This document shows, in pieces, positions 16,668-24,818 of a stretch of 36,710 nt of DNA. The position numbers and the translations under genes are program-made. Position 1 is the stretch's first letter; every line of letters begins with the position of its first letter. Origin of the DNA: JBFFXF01 sp041569895 (GTDB taxonomy: Bacteria; Planctomycetota; UBA8108; JACQVS01); the NCBI GenBank assembly GCA_041569895.1, contig JBFFXF010000035.1, forward strand, positions 1 to 36,710, in the 5' to 3' direction. A model generated the notes under the pieces. It did no database searches, had not been told where the DNA came from, and saw only the letters and a list, made by a program, of their open reading frames with translations.

Positions 16668-17957
16668 TTACCCGGGCAGCACGCGCTGACCACGCGCGGC
16701 CGACTTATCGGGCTCGGCGGAGGCCGGCGCCATGCGGCGCGGCAGCTCGCCGTCGGACGGCGGGAAACGATAATCCTGGGCGACCACCACGACGCCGCCC
16801 GGAGACACGGTGAACGAGCGCGAATCGCCGCCGTGGCCGATGCGCGCGCCTTCCGGGATGACCGATCCGGTGTCGACGATCGCATCCCGCACGTGCGCCC
16901 CCGCGCCGACCTCGACGTCGGTGAGGAGAACGCACCGATCGATCACTGCGCCCGCGCCGATCTTGACGCGCGGCGAGATCACCGAACGGTACACCAGCGC
17001 GTCGTCGATCCTCGCTCCGCTACAGATCAGCGACCACCCCCTGCGGTCGTCGTCACCGGCCATCATCTTCGACGGCAGCAGATCGCGCAGCCCGGACTCG
17101 GGCGGCAGACGGGGATCGAGGAGATCGAAAGCCGGCGGATCCTCGAGCAGGTCCTGGTGACACCGGAAGTAGCTGTCGATGCTGCCGACGTCCCTCCAGT
17201 AGGGCGTCGGGTCGGGCGAGATGTCGGCGTGCGGGCACGCGAGCACCGTGCCGTGCATCAGCGATTCCGGCAGGATGTTCTTGCCGAAGTCATGGCTCGT
17301 CTGGCGCTTCGCATCCTCGACGAGGCGCTGCACGAGGAAGCGCGTCGTGAAGCAGTAGACGCCGAGGTTGATGTCGCAGGCGCCGTTTCGCGCATACGGC
17401 AACGGATCGGCGGGTTTCTCGACGAACTCCCGGATCCAGCCGGTGTCCTCGGTCTCGAGGACGCCGAAGGACGAGGCCGAGGCCACGTCCGCCGTGCCGC
17501 AGAGCACCGTGGCGTCCGCGCCGGACTCGAGGTGGCGCGTGATGAAGCGGGCGAAGTCGGCGCGGTACACGTGGTCTCCCGAGAGGACGAGAACGACGTT
17601 TGGCCGGTACCGCTCGAGGATGTCGAGGTTGCGGTAGATCGCGTCCGCCGTGCCGCGGTAGAAGCCGGTCGACGTGCGCATCTTCGGCGGCACCGTCTCG
17701 ATGTACTCGCCGAGCTCGTGACGGAGGAAGGACCACCGCCCCTGGACGTGGCTGCTCAGGGAGTGCGAGTGGTACTGCGTCAAGACGTGGATCCGGCGGA
17801 TCCCGGACAGGACGCAGTTCATCAGCGTGAAGTCGATGATCCTGAAGTTGCCGCCGAACGGCACCGACGGCTTGGAGCGGTCCTGCGTCAGCGGAAAGAG
17901 ACGCTCTCCCTTGCCGCCCGCCAGGACCATCGTCACCACGCCGACGTCGGTGTTCAC
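16668..17957 (-). CDS. glgC: Glucose-1-phosphate adenylyltransferase (ADP-glucose pyrophosphorylase)
   Basis: 429 residues, the usual GlgC length. It makes ADP-glucose from glucose-1-phosphate and ATP, the committed step of bacterial glycogen synthesis. Seen motifs: GGKGERLFPLT (14-24, nucleotide loop), SKPSVPFGG (28-36), YRGTADA (100-106), SGDHVY (126-131) and FVEKP (178-182). The C-terminal third is a left-handed beta-helix (RVKIGAGAVIDRCVLLTDVEVGAGA region). Its start overlaps the stop of the response-regulator gene by 4 nt, so it is the third gene of a kinase-regulator-glgC operon. That placement suggests glycogen synthesis is made alongside, or tuned by, the signalling pair. Confidence 0.95.
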   Translation of the reverse strand: MNTDVGVVTMVLAGGKGERLFPLTQDRSKPSVPFGGNFRIIDFTLMNCVLSGIRRIHVLTQYHSHSLSSHVQGRWSFLRHELGEYIETVPPKMRTSTGFYRGTADAIYRNLDILERYRPNVVLVLSGDHVYRADFARFITRHLESGADATVLCGTADVASASSFGVLETEDTGWIREFVEKPADPLPYARNGACDINLGVYCFTTRFLVQRLVEDAKRQTSHDFGKNILPESLMHGTVLACPHADISPDPTPYWRDVGSIDSYFRCHQDLLEDPPAFDLLDPRLPPESGLRDLLPSKMMAGDDDRRGWSLICSGARIDDALVYRSVISPRVKIGAGAVIDRCVLLTDVEVGAGAHVRDAIVDTGSVIPEGARIGHGGDSRSFTVSPGGVVVVAQDYRFPPSDGELPRRMAPASAEPDKSAARGQRVLPG

Positions 17958-18325
17958 AGGCAGACGCTCCGATCCTCGAGGAGCATCTCGATGGTGCTGA
18001 TGAGCTCCGTGGTGTCGGTCGACTTGACGAGGTAGGCGTCGGCCGACCAGCTCATGAAGCTCTCCTTGTAGGAGGAGTACGCCGAGTTGATGATGATCGG
18101 CAGCTCGTTGTTCTCCTCGAGCAGCCGGTTCATCGCCTGGATGCCGTCCATGCCGGGCATGCGGATGTCCATCACCACCACGTCCGGCCTCTCCTCTCGC
18201 GCTTTCTCGATGGCCTCCTGCGCGTTGGACGCCAGGATCACCTCGTAATCCCGGCGTCGGAGCTCGCGTTCGTAGAATTTCCGTATCCCGAGGTCGTCGT
18301 CCGTGACGAGCACCTTCCTCTTCAT
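17954..18325 (-). CDS. Single-domain response regulator (CheY-like receiver)
   Basis: 123 residues, a receiver domain with no output domain. The acidic pocket is Asp10/Asp11, the phosphorylated Asp is Asp53 (VVVMDIRMPGMDG), the switch Ser is Ser81 and the Lys is Lys101 (YLVKSTD). Both ends overlap neighbours by 4 nt (ATGA): the upstream kinase gene and the downstream glgC. It is thus the obvious partner of that kinase. Without an output domain it must act by protein contact, on an enzyme, another regulator or possibly the flagellar motor, whose stator genes lie just downstream. Confidence 0.92.
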   Translation of the reverse strand: MKRKVLVTDDDLGIRKFYERELRRRDYEVILASNAQEAIEKAREERPDVVVMDIRMPGMDGIQAMNRLLEENNELPIIINSAYSSYKESFMSWSADAYLVKSTDTTELISTIEMLLEDRSVCL

Positions 18326-20160
18326 GGCATTCTCCTCACCGTGACCGGCAACTGGACCTTGAAGACCGAGTTGAACGGCGGACGGCTCTCGAACAGTATG
18401 TTTCCCCCGACGTTCCGAATGCTCTGCTTCGTGATCGCCAGGCCGATACCAGTGCCGTCCCTCTTCGTCGTGAAGAACGGCTCGAAGATCAACTCCCTCA
18501 CTTCATCGGATATTCCGGGGCCGGTGTCCGCGACCTCGAGCTCGGCGACTCGCAGGCCGTCGCCGTTCCCGTTCTCCGCGGCGAGCCCCTCGGGGTGAAC
18601 CAGCGCGAGCGCGACGCGGATGCGGTCGCCGGGACCGACCGCCTCGTGCGCGTTCTTGACCAGGTTCGACAGCGCGGCGTGCACGAGATCCGGAGAGGAG
18701 GACACGACGACCGGCTCGTCGGGGATCTCCACCTCGAGCTCCACGCCGGTGCGCGAGATCTCGTCACGGAACGTGGCCACGACGTCGCGCACGAGCTGGG
18801 TCAGATCGACCGGCGTCAGCATGTCGACCGTGGGCTTGGCGAAGTCGAGCGTCTCCTTGAGGAACCGCTCGAGCCGCTTGACCTCGCTGACGATGATCTC
18901 GAGCGCCTCGCGTGAATCGCCGGCGAGCTCCTCGTCCTCGAGAACGGACCTGGCGAGCCCGCCGATCGCCACCAGAGGGTTGCGGATCTCGTGCGAGACC
19001 GACGCCGCCAGCGATCCGAGCGCGGAGAGCTTCTCCGCTTGCAGCAGACGCTTCTGGTTCTCCTGCAGGTCACGGTGCGCGCGGCGCAGCTTCTGGAGGT
19101 TCAGGGTGAGCTCGTCATGGAGCGCCGAGCGTTCCAGAGCGACGCCGGCGTAGCCGGAGAAGGTCTTCAGCAGCGCCAGGTCCTCCGCCGCGATCGGCCG
19201 GCGCGTGATGAAGTTATCGGCCAGCAACACGCCCGCGAGCCGCTCCCGGATCCGCAGCGGCACGACGGCGAGCGCGTCGACGCCGAGCATGTCGAAGAGC
19301 TTTCGCTCCTCCACGGGCAGCGTCGAGGAGCGCGTGACGAGGTCGGGACGGCCCTCGCGGCAACTGGCGACGATGCCCGCCCCGTGCTCGCCGTTCGACC
19401 CCGACGTCAGCGGCAGATCCATGTGGAGCGCGAGCGCATGCGTCTGCGCATCCGCCGGCTCGCCCGAGGACGACACGCCGTGCAGCGTCTCGCGCAGGCT
19501 GGAGTTCGACTCGCTGAGGCGCGACCAGATGCGGTGCGCCTCGTCGACGCTCGCCGGTCCGATCCCGAGCCGCCCGCGAAGACGATCGCCGGAGGCCTCG
19601 AGAAAGAACGCGCGGTTGAAGCCGAAACCCTGACGCGCCGTCACCGACACGAGGATCATGTTGAGGACCTCCGGCGTGCTCATCGATTCATAGAGGAGAG
19701 AGATGATCTCCTTCATGCTCGAGAGCTGGTGGAGGTCGCTCCGATAACGATCGAAGAGATGCTTCTCCGGAGTGACGTCGAGGAGGCAATGCGCCGTGAG
19801 CTCGGCCCCGGCGTGCTCGCTCGAGCGCGCCACCGGAATGCTGAAGTACCGGTACACGCGCGCGTCGTCGTGCACGATCGAGCGCCGCAGCGAGCCGCCG
19901 CGGAGGACGCGACCGCCGATCTCGCCGACGGATTCCTCGACGGCCTGCGCGCCGAGGACGTCCGCCGCGGTGACGCGACCGAGAGCGGCGCGCATCTCGC
20001 TGTCGGGCGTGAAGACGCCGGGAAACTCGGCGTGCATGCGATCGTTCGCCCAGAGCACGGCGCCGTCGCGAGAGGCGAGCGCGATCCCGAGTCCGAGCGT
20101 CCGCGTCAGGCGCTCGAGGATGTCGGTCGCGATGATCTCGTCAGCGAGTACTTTCTCCAC
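18322..20160 (-). CDS. Soluble sensor histidine kinase (PAS-like, GAF-like, HisKA, HATPase)
   Basis: 612 residues without a membrane helix, so cytoplasmic. A PAS-like region covers about 10-130 (LGLGIALASRDGAVLWAND), a GAF-like region about 145-345 (LSSMKEIISLLYESMS to LKTFSGYAGVALERSALHDE), then a coiled coil (about 347-380). The HisKA box has His390 in SVSHEIRNPL. The ATPase domain shows Asn503 (NLVKNAHEA), DTGPGI (545-550), FEPFFTTK and GTGIGLA (569-575). All catalytic residues are present. The gene ends in a 4-nt overlap with the single-domain regulator. The input signal is unknown; GAF domains often bind small ligands. It is first in the operon, with a possible promoter about 200 nt upstream. 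Confidence 0.93.
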   Translation of the reverse strand: MEKVLADEIIATDILERLTRTLGLGIALASRDGAVLWANDRMHAEFPGVFTPDSEMRAALGRVTAADVLGAQAVEESVGEIGGRVLRGGSLRRSIVHDDARVYRYFSIPVARSSEHAGAELTAHCLLDVTPEKHLFDRYRSDLHQLSSMKEIISLLYESMSTPEVLNMILVSVTARQGFGFNRAFFLEASGDRLRGRLGIGPASVDEAHRIWSRLSESNSSLRETLHGVSSSGEPADAQTHALALHMDLPLTSGSNGEHGAGIVASCREGRPDLVTRSSTLPVEERKLFDMLGVDALAVVPLRIRERLAGVLLADNFITRRPIAAEDLALLKTFSGYAGVALERSALHDELTLNLQKLRRAHRDLQENQKRLLQAEKLSALGSLAASVSHEIRNPLVAIGGLARSVLEDEELAGDSREALEIIVSEVKRLERFLKETLDFAKPTVDMLTPVDLTQLVRDVVATFRDEISRTGVELEVEIPDEPVVVSSSPDLVHAALSNLVKNAHEAVGPGDRIRVALALVHPEGLAAENGNGDGLRVAELEVADTGPGISDEVRELIFEPFFTTKRDGTGIGLAITKQSIRNVGGNILFESRPPFNSVFKVQLPVTVRRMP

Positions 20161-20358
20161 GGAACCCGATCCTTCGCGGCGGCGTCGCGCTCAGGCCGCC
20201 GATCGACCCGTACGATCGACCCGGACGCGCGACGACAGCACCGACAGCCGCACTACGGCTCCGCCTTCTTCTCGTTCCCCTCGCTGTGAGAGCTCGCGCC
20301 TTCCCGGCGAATTCCCCCGGGAAGCAGCCCCGGAGGCAGGGAGTGGCGAGAATCGCAT

Positions 20359-20387
20359 CCGATAACCGATCGGCGCGTCCATGTCAA
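20359..20387 (-). promoter_or_regulatory. Candidate sigma-70-type promoter for the kinase-regulator-glgC operon
   Basis: On the - strand a perfect TTGACA (20387-20382) is followed after 17 bp by TATCGG (20364-20359), a weak -10. It points toward the kinase start at 20160, implying a leader of about 190 nt. The rest of the 319-bp gap 20161-20479 holds no gene that I can support and one weak hairpin (CACCG/CGGTG, 20389-20403). Confidence 0.4.
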
Positions 20388-20479
20388 GCACCGTCGCGCG
20401 GTGTCTCGCCACCTGACGTCAGAAAGTCGTACGCCCCGATTTACGGTCCGTTAACGTTCGCGAGGCGAGCCGCGGTCGC

Positions 20480-21373
20480 TCATCCATCGACCGATCGCTC
20501 GCCGGGCTTGACCGCCGTCTCGCGCCGGAGAGTCTCCGCCGGGTCGGATCGATCGCCCCGCAGGAGAGCGCGGTCGAGCAGGTGGGACGGCACGACGTGG
20601 TGCAGCGCGCGCAGGAGGTTGCCGCGCACCTTGGGATTGCGACGCGCCAGGTCCTCGATCAGCGCGGCGACGTGCGCACGCTCGCTCTCGGCGCAGAGTC
20701 GGCACGGCTCGATCGGGAATCGGCGCAGCTCGGCGTAGCGCGCGATGGTCGTCTCGGCCGCGTAGATGAGCGGACGGATGACCTCGCAGCGCCCGTCGTC
20801 GCTGGTGACGCGGGCGGGCATCGCGGCGATGCGACCGCTGAAGAAGACGTTCAGCAGCAGCGTCTCGATGGCGTCCTCCCGGTGGTGACCGAGCGCGATC
20901 TTGTTGCACCCGAGTTCGGCCGCCTGGTTGTAGAGGATGCCGCGCCGGTAGCGGCTGCAGAGGGAGCAGGTGGTCTCGCCGTCCCCGAGCCGTTCCAGGA
21001 CCAGGGAGTAGGTGTCCTTCGAGACGATGCGGTGCTCGAACCCCTCGTCCTCGAGGTGCCGGCGGATGCGGCCGGCGTCGAAGCCCGGGTGGCCCTGGTC
21101 GAGGTGGATCGCGACGAGGTCGAAGCGCACCGGCGCGCGCGTGCGAAAACGACGCAGCATGTGGAGGAGCGTCCACGAGTCCTTGCCCCCGGAGACGCCG
21201 ACGAGGATGCGATCGCCCTCCTCGATCAGCCGCCATTCGGAGATCGCGCGCCCCATCGGCCGCGCCATGGCGCGCTCGAGCCGCTCGACCTCGCGGTCGC
21301 GACCGCCGGCGAGCGCCGCACCGACGGCGCGCGTCCCGGCATCAGGAGCTGCGTTTCCCCGCAACGAGGCCAT
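20480..21373 (-). CDS. ttcA: tRNA 2-thiocytidine biosynthesis protein TtcA-like
   Basis: 297 residues. The PP-loop ATP site SGGKDS is at 61-66, followed by the paired cysteines Cys136/Cys139 (TTCSLCSRYRRG) and the later Cys224/Cys227 (EPCRLCAES), matching the iron-sulfur and catalytic cysteines of TtcA, which puts sulfur on cytidine 32 of some tRNAs. GHHREDAIETLLLN is also typical. The N-terminal 35 residues are variable, so the true start could be somewhat later. It begins 18 bp after the DoxX gene and is likely co-transcribed with it. Other PP-loop tRNA thiolases (TtuA, TilS) are less likely because of the cysteine pattern. Confidence 0.87.
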   Translation of the reverse strand: MASLRGNAAPDAGTRAVGAALAGGRDREVERLERAMARPMGRAISEWRLIEEGDRILVGVSGGKDSWTLLHMLRRFRTRAPVRFDLVAIHLDQGHPGFDAGRIRRHLEDEGFEHRIVSKDTYSLVLERLGDGETTCSLCSRYRRGILYNQAAELGCNKIALGHHREDAIETLLLNVFFSGRIAAMPARVTSDDGRCEVIRPLIYAAETTIARYAELRRFPIEPCRLCAESERAHVAALIEDLARRNPKVRGNLLRALHHVVPSHLLDRALLRGDRSDPAETLRRETAVKPGERSVDG

Positions 21374-21391
21374 GCGCCACCCATCACTCCG

Positions 21392-21883
21392 TCAGTTTTC
21401 GGGCAGGAAGTCGAGCGGCTCGCGCCGCTTCCTGGTGAAGATCGACATCACCAGCGGCTGCAGGCCGAAACGCCCGCCGCCCGCCAGCATGATGAGGACC
21501 GACATCGCCAGCAGATTGAGGCAGTACTCGTAGCCCTGGTTCTTCATCAGAAAGCCGTTTGACCCGTGCACCTCGACGATCGCCACCACCATGGTGAAGC
21601 CGATGCCGAAGGCGGCGATGCGCGGCAGGAGGCCGATAATCAAGAGCAGCCCGCCGCCGAACTCCGCGGCGGTCGCCAGCCAGGCCGAGACCTTCGGATA
21701 CGGCACACCGAGGTTGGTCAGGCTGGTGGTAAACCCTGTCAGCGACAGGTCGAGACTGCCGCCCTCGCCGCCGTGGAGCTTCCCCCACCCGTGGATCACG
21801 AAGGTGACCCCGAGGGTCACTCGCAGCACCAGCAGCCCGACATCGAGCAGCGCCTGGCGCACGCCGTTCCTCGAACCGTTCAT
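21392..21883 (-). CDS. DoxX-family membrane protein
   Basis: 163 residues with four hydrophobic segments (about 12-32, 62-82, 87-105, 125-145). The N-terminal pattern LLVLRVTLGVTFVIHGWGKL and the later AEFGGGLLLIIGLLPRIAA are characteristic of DoxX/DoxD-like small membrane proteins. Some relatives are linked to quinone or thiol redox chemistry, but no reaction is established for most members. It precedes ttcA by 18 bp, and is divergent from the HtrA gene at 22067, the 183-bp gap between them holding both promoters. Confidence 0.85.
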   Translation of the reverse strand: MNGSRNGVRQALLDVGLLVLRVTLGVTFVIHGWGKLHGGEGGSLDLSLTGFTTSLTNLGVPYPKVSAWLATAAEFGGGLLLIIGLLPRIAAFGIGFTMVVAIVEVHGSNGFLMKNQGYEYCLNLLAMSVLIMLAGGGRFGLQPLVMSIFTRKRREPLDFLPEN

Positions 21884-22050
21884 GTCGATATCGCTCCCTT
21901 CGAGTCTTCCCCCGCGGTCAGGGGGTCACAGCATACCGGCCGTTCACCCGACCTGGAAGCGAAACCCGGCGACGCCCGCCGCGGACGTTTTTCGCTCAAT
22001 GGGCGCCGGGCGCCGGCCGATGGTATCTGACAGATGTTATCAAACCTCGA

Positions 22051-22058
22051 GGGAGGGA
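22051..22058 (+). promoter_or_regulatory. Ribosome binding site favouring a GTG start
   Basis: GGGAGGGA ends 8 nt before GTG 22067. The in-frame ATG at 22034 has no comparable site, so the GTG is the preferred start of the HtrA gene. Confidence 0.6.
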
Positions 22059-22066
22059 ATCACCCC

Positions 22067-23500
22067 GTGGGCCGACGATCCGCGCTGACCTCCCGGCTGC
22101 TCGTCGCCGCGATCACCTCGATCGCCGCCATCGTCCTGCTCGCCAGGGGATCGCTCGCCCCGCCGACACCGGTCGGCGCCCGCACCGAGCCGGACGCCGA
22201 GCTCGCCGTCCGGCTGCAGAGCCTCTTCAGCGACCTCGCCGACCGCGTGCGGCCCGCCGTCGTGTCGATCGGCTCCACCGAGCGCCTGCCGGTGGCGGGG
22301 TCGCCGCAGCGCGACTTCCTCGACCGCCTCTTCCAGGAGGAGCGCGAGCTGCACCGCACGACGCTCGGCTCCGGCGTCGTCGTCGACCCGCGCGGATACA
22401 TCCTGACGAACAGCCACGTCGTCGGCGACGGCAGCGACCTCCGCGTGCGGCTCTGGAACAACCAGAGGCTGCCCGGCCAGTTGATCCACCGGGACGAGGC
22501 GCTCGACGTGGCGCTGGTCAAGGTCGACTACCCCGGGCTGGTGGCGATCCCGATGGGCGACTCGAGCAAGCTCCGCGTCGGACACTGGGTGATCGCCGTC
22601 GGCAGCCCGTTCGGCCTCTCGCACACGGTCTCGGTGGGCATCGTCAGCGCGGTGGCGCGCTCGGACATCGGCATCCTGCCGTACGAGAGCTTCATCCAGA
22701 CCGACGCGGCCATCCACCAGGGGAACAGCGGCGGCCCGCTGATCAACCTGCACGGCGAGGTCGTCGGCATCAACACGGCGATCTACTCCGGCGTCGGCGG
22801 CAGCAACCTCGGGATCGGCTTCGCCATCCCGATCAACCTCGCCCGCGCGCTGATCACCAGGTGGATCGACGGCAAGAGCGCCGCCTTCCTCGGCGTCGAC
22901 ACGGCGCGAGTCGACGAGGACGTCGCCGCCTACTTCGGCCTCGACAGGCCGCGTGGCGCCTTCGTCGGCAAGGTGCTCGAGAGCTCCCCGGCGAAGGAGG
23001 CCGGCATTCGCGAGACCGACATCATCCTCGACTTCGACGGCACGCCCGTCCGCGACGTCGACCACGCGCGGGTGCTGATCGCGCAGAGCGACACCGGCAG
23101 GCCGGTGCCGATCGAAGTCTTCCGGGAGGGCCGATCGGTGACGGTGATCGTCAACCTGGTGCGGAACTCGTCGACCCCCCGGGAGGCCATCGACACCACC
23201 TCGTCGAACGCGCCGCGCCGGGAGATCCTCGGCGTCACCGTGAGCACGCTGAACGCGGACGTCGCGGGCCGGCTCGGGCTGCCCGGCGACGCGAGCGGCG
23301 TCGTCGTCCTCCACGTCACGCACGACAGCCCGGCGGACAACAAGGGGATCCGCGTCGGCGACGTGGTCACCGAGGTCAACGAGACGCCGGTGCTCAACAT
23401 GCGGCAGTTCCGCGACGCGCTGCGCAAGCGGAGCGACTGCATCATGATGAAGATCGAGCGCCGCGGCCGCGACCTCGGCTACTTCTTCCTCCGGCGCTGA
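22067..23500 (+). CDS. HtrA/Deg-family serine protease with two PDZ domains
   Basis: 477 residues from GTG 22067 (488 from ATG 22034). An N-terminal signal or anchor follows a basic start (GRRSALTSR then a hydrophobic run). The protease domain (about 50-265) has the full triad: His117 in LTNSHVV, Asp147 in LDVALVKV, Ser221 in HQGNSGGPLIN. Two PDZ domains follow (about 275-360 with KEAGIRETDIILDFDG; about 385-475 with DNKGIRVGDVVTEVNE). It is closer to standard DegP/DegQ than the three proteins at 1413-4993 and is probably the general periplasmic quality-control protease. It stands alone, with a strong hairpin about 80 bp downstream. Confidence 0.93.
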   Translation: MGRRSALTSRLLVAAITSIAAIVLLARGSLAPPTPVGARTEPDAELAVRLQSLFSDLADRVRPAVVSIGSTERLPVAGSPQRDFLDRLFQEERELHRTTLGSGVVVDPRGYILTNSHVVGDGSDLRVRLWNNQRLPGQLIHRDEALDVALVKVDYPGLVAIPMGDSSKLRVGHWVIAVGSPFGLSHTVSVGIVSAVARSDIGILPYESFIQTDAAIHQGNSGGPLINLHGEVVGINTAIYSGVGGSNLGIGFAIPINLARALITRWIDGKSAAFLGVDTARVDEDVAAYFGLDRPRGAFVGKVLESSPAKEAGIRETDIILDFDGTPVRDVDHARVLIAQSDTGRPVPIEVFREGRSVTVIVNLVRNSSTPREAIDTTSSNAPRREILGVTVSTLNADVAGRLGLPGDASGVVVLHVTHDSPADNKGIRVGDVVTEVNETPVLNMRQFRDALRKRSDCIMMKIERRGRDLGYFFLRR

Positions 23501-23582
23501 AGAGCGCGGCGGCACCCCCCCCCAACTCCCCCCGGCGGGCTCCTCCCTGGAAAGAGCGCCGCGGTTTCCTTATCATCACCGC

Positions 23583-23608
23583 CTGACGGTCGGGCCACGA
23601 CCGGTCAG
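23583..23608 (+). terminator. Strong hairpin after the HtrA gene, before the Ni-SOD gene
   Basis: CTGACGGTCG (23583-23592) pairs with CGACCGGTCAG (23598-23608) with one bulged G, around the loop GGCCA. There is no T-run directly after it, only T-rich DNA about 20 nt on, so it may end the HtrA transcript or act in the leader of the Ni-SOD gene. A run of nine C at 23515-23523 lies upstream. Confidence 0.45.
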
Positions 23609-23689
23609 GGAGTCCGTGTTCCGATTCTTTGTTCTGCCATCTGAACGCTGAAGCGCGGTCTCGATGTCTGCCGCCGAAAGCACACCACC

Positions 23690-23694
23690 GGAGG
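23690..23694 (+). promoter_or_regulatory. Ribosome binding site deciding the Ni-SOD start
   Basis: GGAGG lies 8 nt before ATG 23703, which begins a proper signal peptide. The upstream ATG at 23664 has none. Confidence 0.65.
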
Positions 23695-23702
23695 AAACGA
23701 CC

Positions 23703-24197
23703 ATGTCGAATGCACGGAAGGGCGTCATCTTCGTCTCGATTCTCTCTCTCGTCGCGCTGATCGGTCCGCGCATCGTCCACTCTCACTGCGAGATCCCGTG
23801 CGGCATCTACGGCGACGTCATGCGCATCAGCGCGCTCTACGAGGACATCGCCACCATCGAGAAGTCCATGAACCAGATCATGGAGCTCTCGAAGGCCAAG
23901 GAGCCGAACTGGAACCAGCTCGTTCGCTGGGTCACCAACAAGGAAGAGCACGCCAACAAGGTGCAGCACATCGTCACGCAGTACTTCATGACCCAGCGGC
24001 TGAAGCCGGACAACGCGAAGTACATCAAGCTGCTGACGACGCTCCACGCCATGCTGATCGAGGCGATGAAGACGAAGCAGACCACCGACCTGTCCCACGT
24101 CGGCAAGCTGCGCCACCTCGTGGGCGAGCTCTCGAAGGACTACTTCAGCGAACAGGATTTGAAGCATATCCGGCAGCACCATCCGGAGGGGAAGTGA
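23703..24197 (+). CDS. sodN: Exported nickel superoxide dismutase
   Basis: 164 residues. After a 27-residue signal sequence (hydrophobic core FVSILSLVALI, cut expected in VHS|HCE) the mature protein begins HCEIPCGIY, an exact match to the nickel-hook motif HCxxPCGxY. His1, Cys2 and Cys6 bind nickel, and His must become the N-terminus. The rest is the helical bundle of Ni-SOD (NWNQLVRWVTNKEEHANKVQHIV and following), about the normal 117-140 residues. It turns superoxide into oxygen and peroxide. In Streptomyces-type enzymes the N-terminus is freed by a SodX-type protease; here a signal peptidase could do it during export, so the enzyme should work outside the inner membrane. No sodX-like gene is adjacent. 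Confidence 0.92.
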   Translation: MSNARKGVIFVSILSLVALIGPRIVHSHCEIPCGIYGDVMRISALYEDIATIEKSMNQIMELSKAKEPNWNQLVRWVTNKEEHANKVQHIVTQYFMTQRLKPDNAKYIKLLTTLHAMLIEAMKTKQTTDLSHVGKLRHLVGELSKDYFSEQDLKHIRQHHPEGK

Positions 24198-24216
24198 GAC
24201 GGGGACTCGGGGTGCG

Positions 24217-24738
24217 ATGAACGAAGAGCAGAACCCCTACGCGCCGCCGGAGGCCGAGACCACCGTGATGTCCTCGACAGAGGCCGGCGTCGAGCTGGCC
24301 TCGCGGGGGGCCAGGTTGGCGGCCGTCCTGCTCGACAGCGTGCTGATCATGGTGGTGACAGTTCCGATCCTGTTTCTGATGGGAGTCTTCGGGGGGGCTG
24401 AGGAGCCCGTCCGCGAGCTGACGCTCACCGAGAACATCGTGCTCGCGATCGTCGGCATCGGGTGGTATTTCATTCTCAACGGCTATCTCCTGGCCACAAA
24501 CGGCCAGACCGTCGGGAAGAAGCTCCTCGACATCAAGATCGTCCGCAAAAACGGCGAGAAGATCAGCTTCGGGCGCATCGTCGGACTGCGGATGGCGCCG
24601 TTCTGGGCGATCGCGTACGTGCCGTTCCTGGGAGGAATCATTTCCCTGATCGACGCATTGCTCATCTTCCGCGAGAGCCGCTACTGCCTGCACGACGACG
24701 TGGCGGACTCGATGGTGATCCGGGATCCGCGGCGGTAG
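24217..24738 (+). CDS. RDD-family membrane protein
   Basis: 173 residues. After a soluble N-terminal 25 residues (NPYAPPEAE) the family pattern begins: RGARLAAVLLDSVLIM, then helices at about 33-55, 70-92 and 125-148, and NGQTVGKKLLDIKIVRKNG, typical of RDD proteins, which are small inner-membrane proteins of mostly unknown function with some proposed as ion exchangers. The NPYAPPxA start is common in such proteins of Planctomycetota. The gene starts 19 nt after the Ni-SOD stop and is likely co-transcribed with it; a functional link is unproven. Confidence 0.85.
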   Translation: MNEEQNPYAPPEAETTVMSSTEAGVELASRGARLAAVLLDSVLIMVVTVPILFLMGVFGGAEEPVRELTLTENIVLAIVGIGWYFILNGYLLATNGQTVGKKLLDIKIVRKNGEKISFGRIVGLRMAPFWAIAYVPFLGGIISLIDALLIFRESRYCLHDDVADSMVIRDPRR

Positions 24739-24760
24739 GGCGCGAGACGTCAGGCAGAAT

Positions 24761-24800
24761 CGGGCACGGGGCCGGGCACGGGACCGGGACCGGGTCCGGG
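24761..24800. repeat. G-rich 6-bp-period repeat, copy 2
   Basis: CGGGCACGGG, then GGGCAC and GGGACC units ending CGGGTCCGGG. Bases 24779-24798 are identical to 416-435. The tract holds several G3-G4 runs and could form a G-quadruplex in the coding strand, 19 bp before the start of the VWA gene. Confidence 0.7.
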
Positions 24801-24805
24801 ACTTC

Positions 24806-24812
24806 GAGGGGG
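24806..24812 (+). promoter_or_regulatory. Ribosome binding site deciding a GTG start
   Basis: GAGGGGG lies 6 nt before GTG 24819, which begins a signal peptide. The frame is open further upstream, but that part overlaps the RDD gene and the repeat. Confidence 0.6.
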
Positions 24813-24818
24813 TTGCTC

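Noticed and set aside
24462..24818. Upstream extension of the VWA protein to an ATG at 24462
   Set aside because: It would overlap most of the RDD gene and translate the repeat. The GTG at 24819 has a ribosome site and begins a signal peptide.
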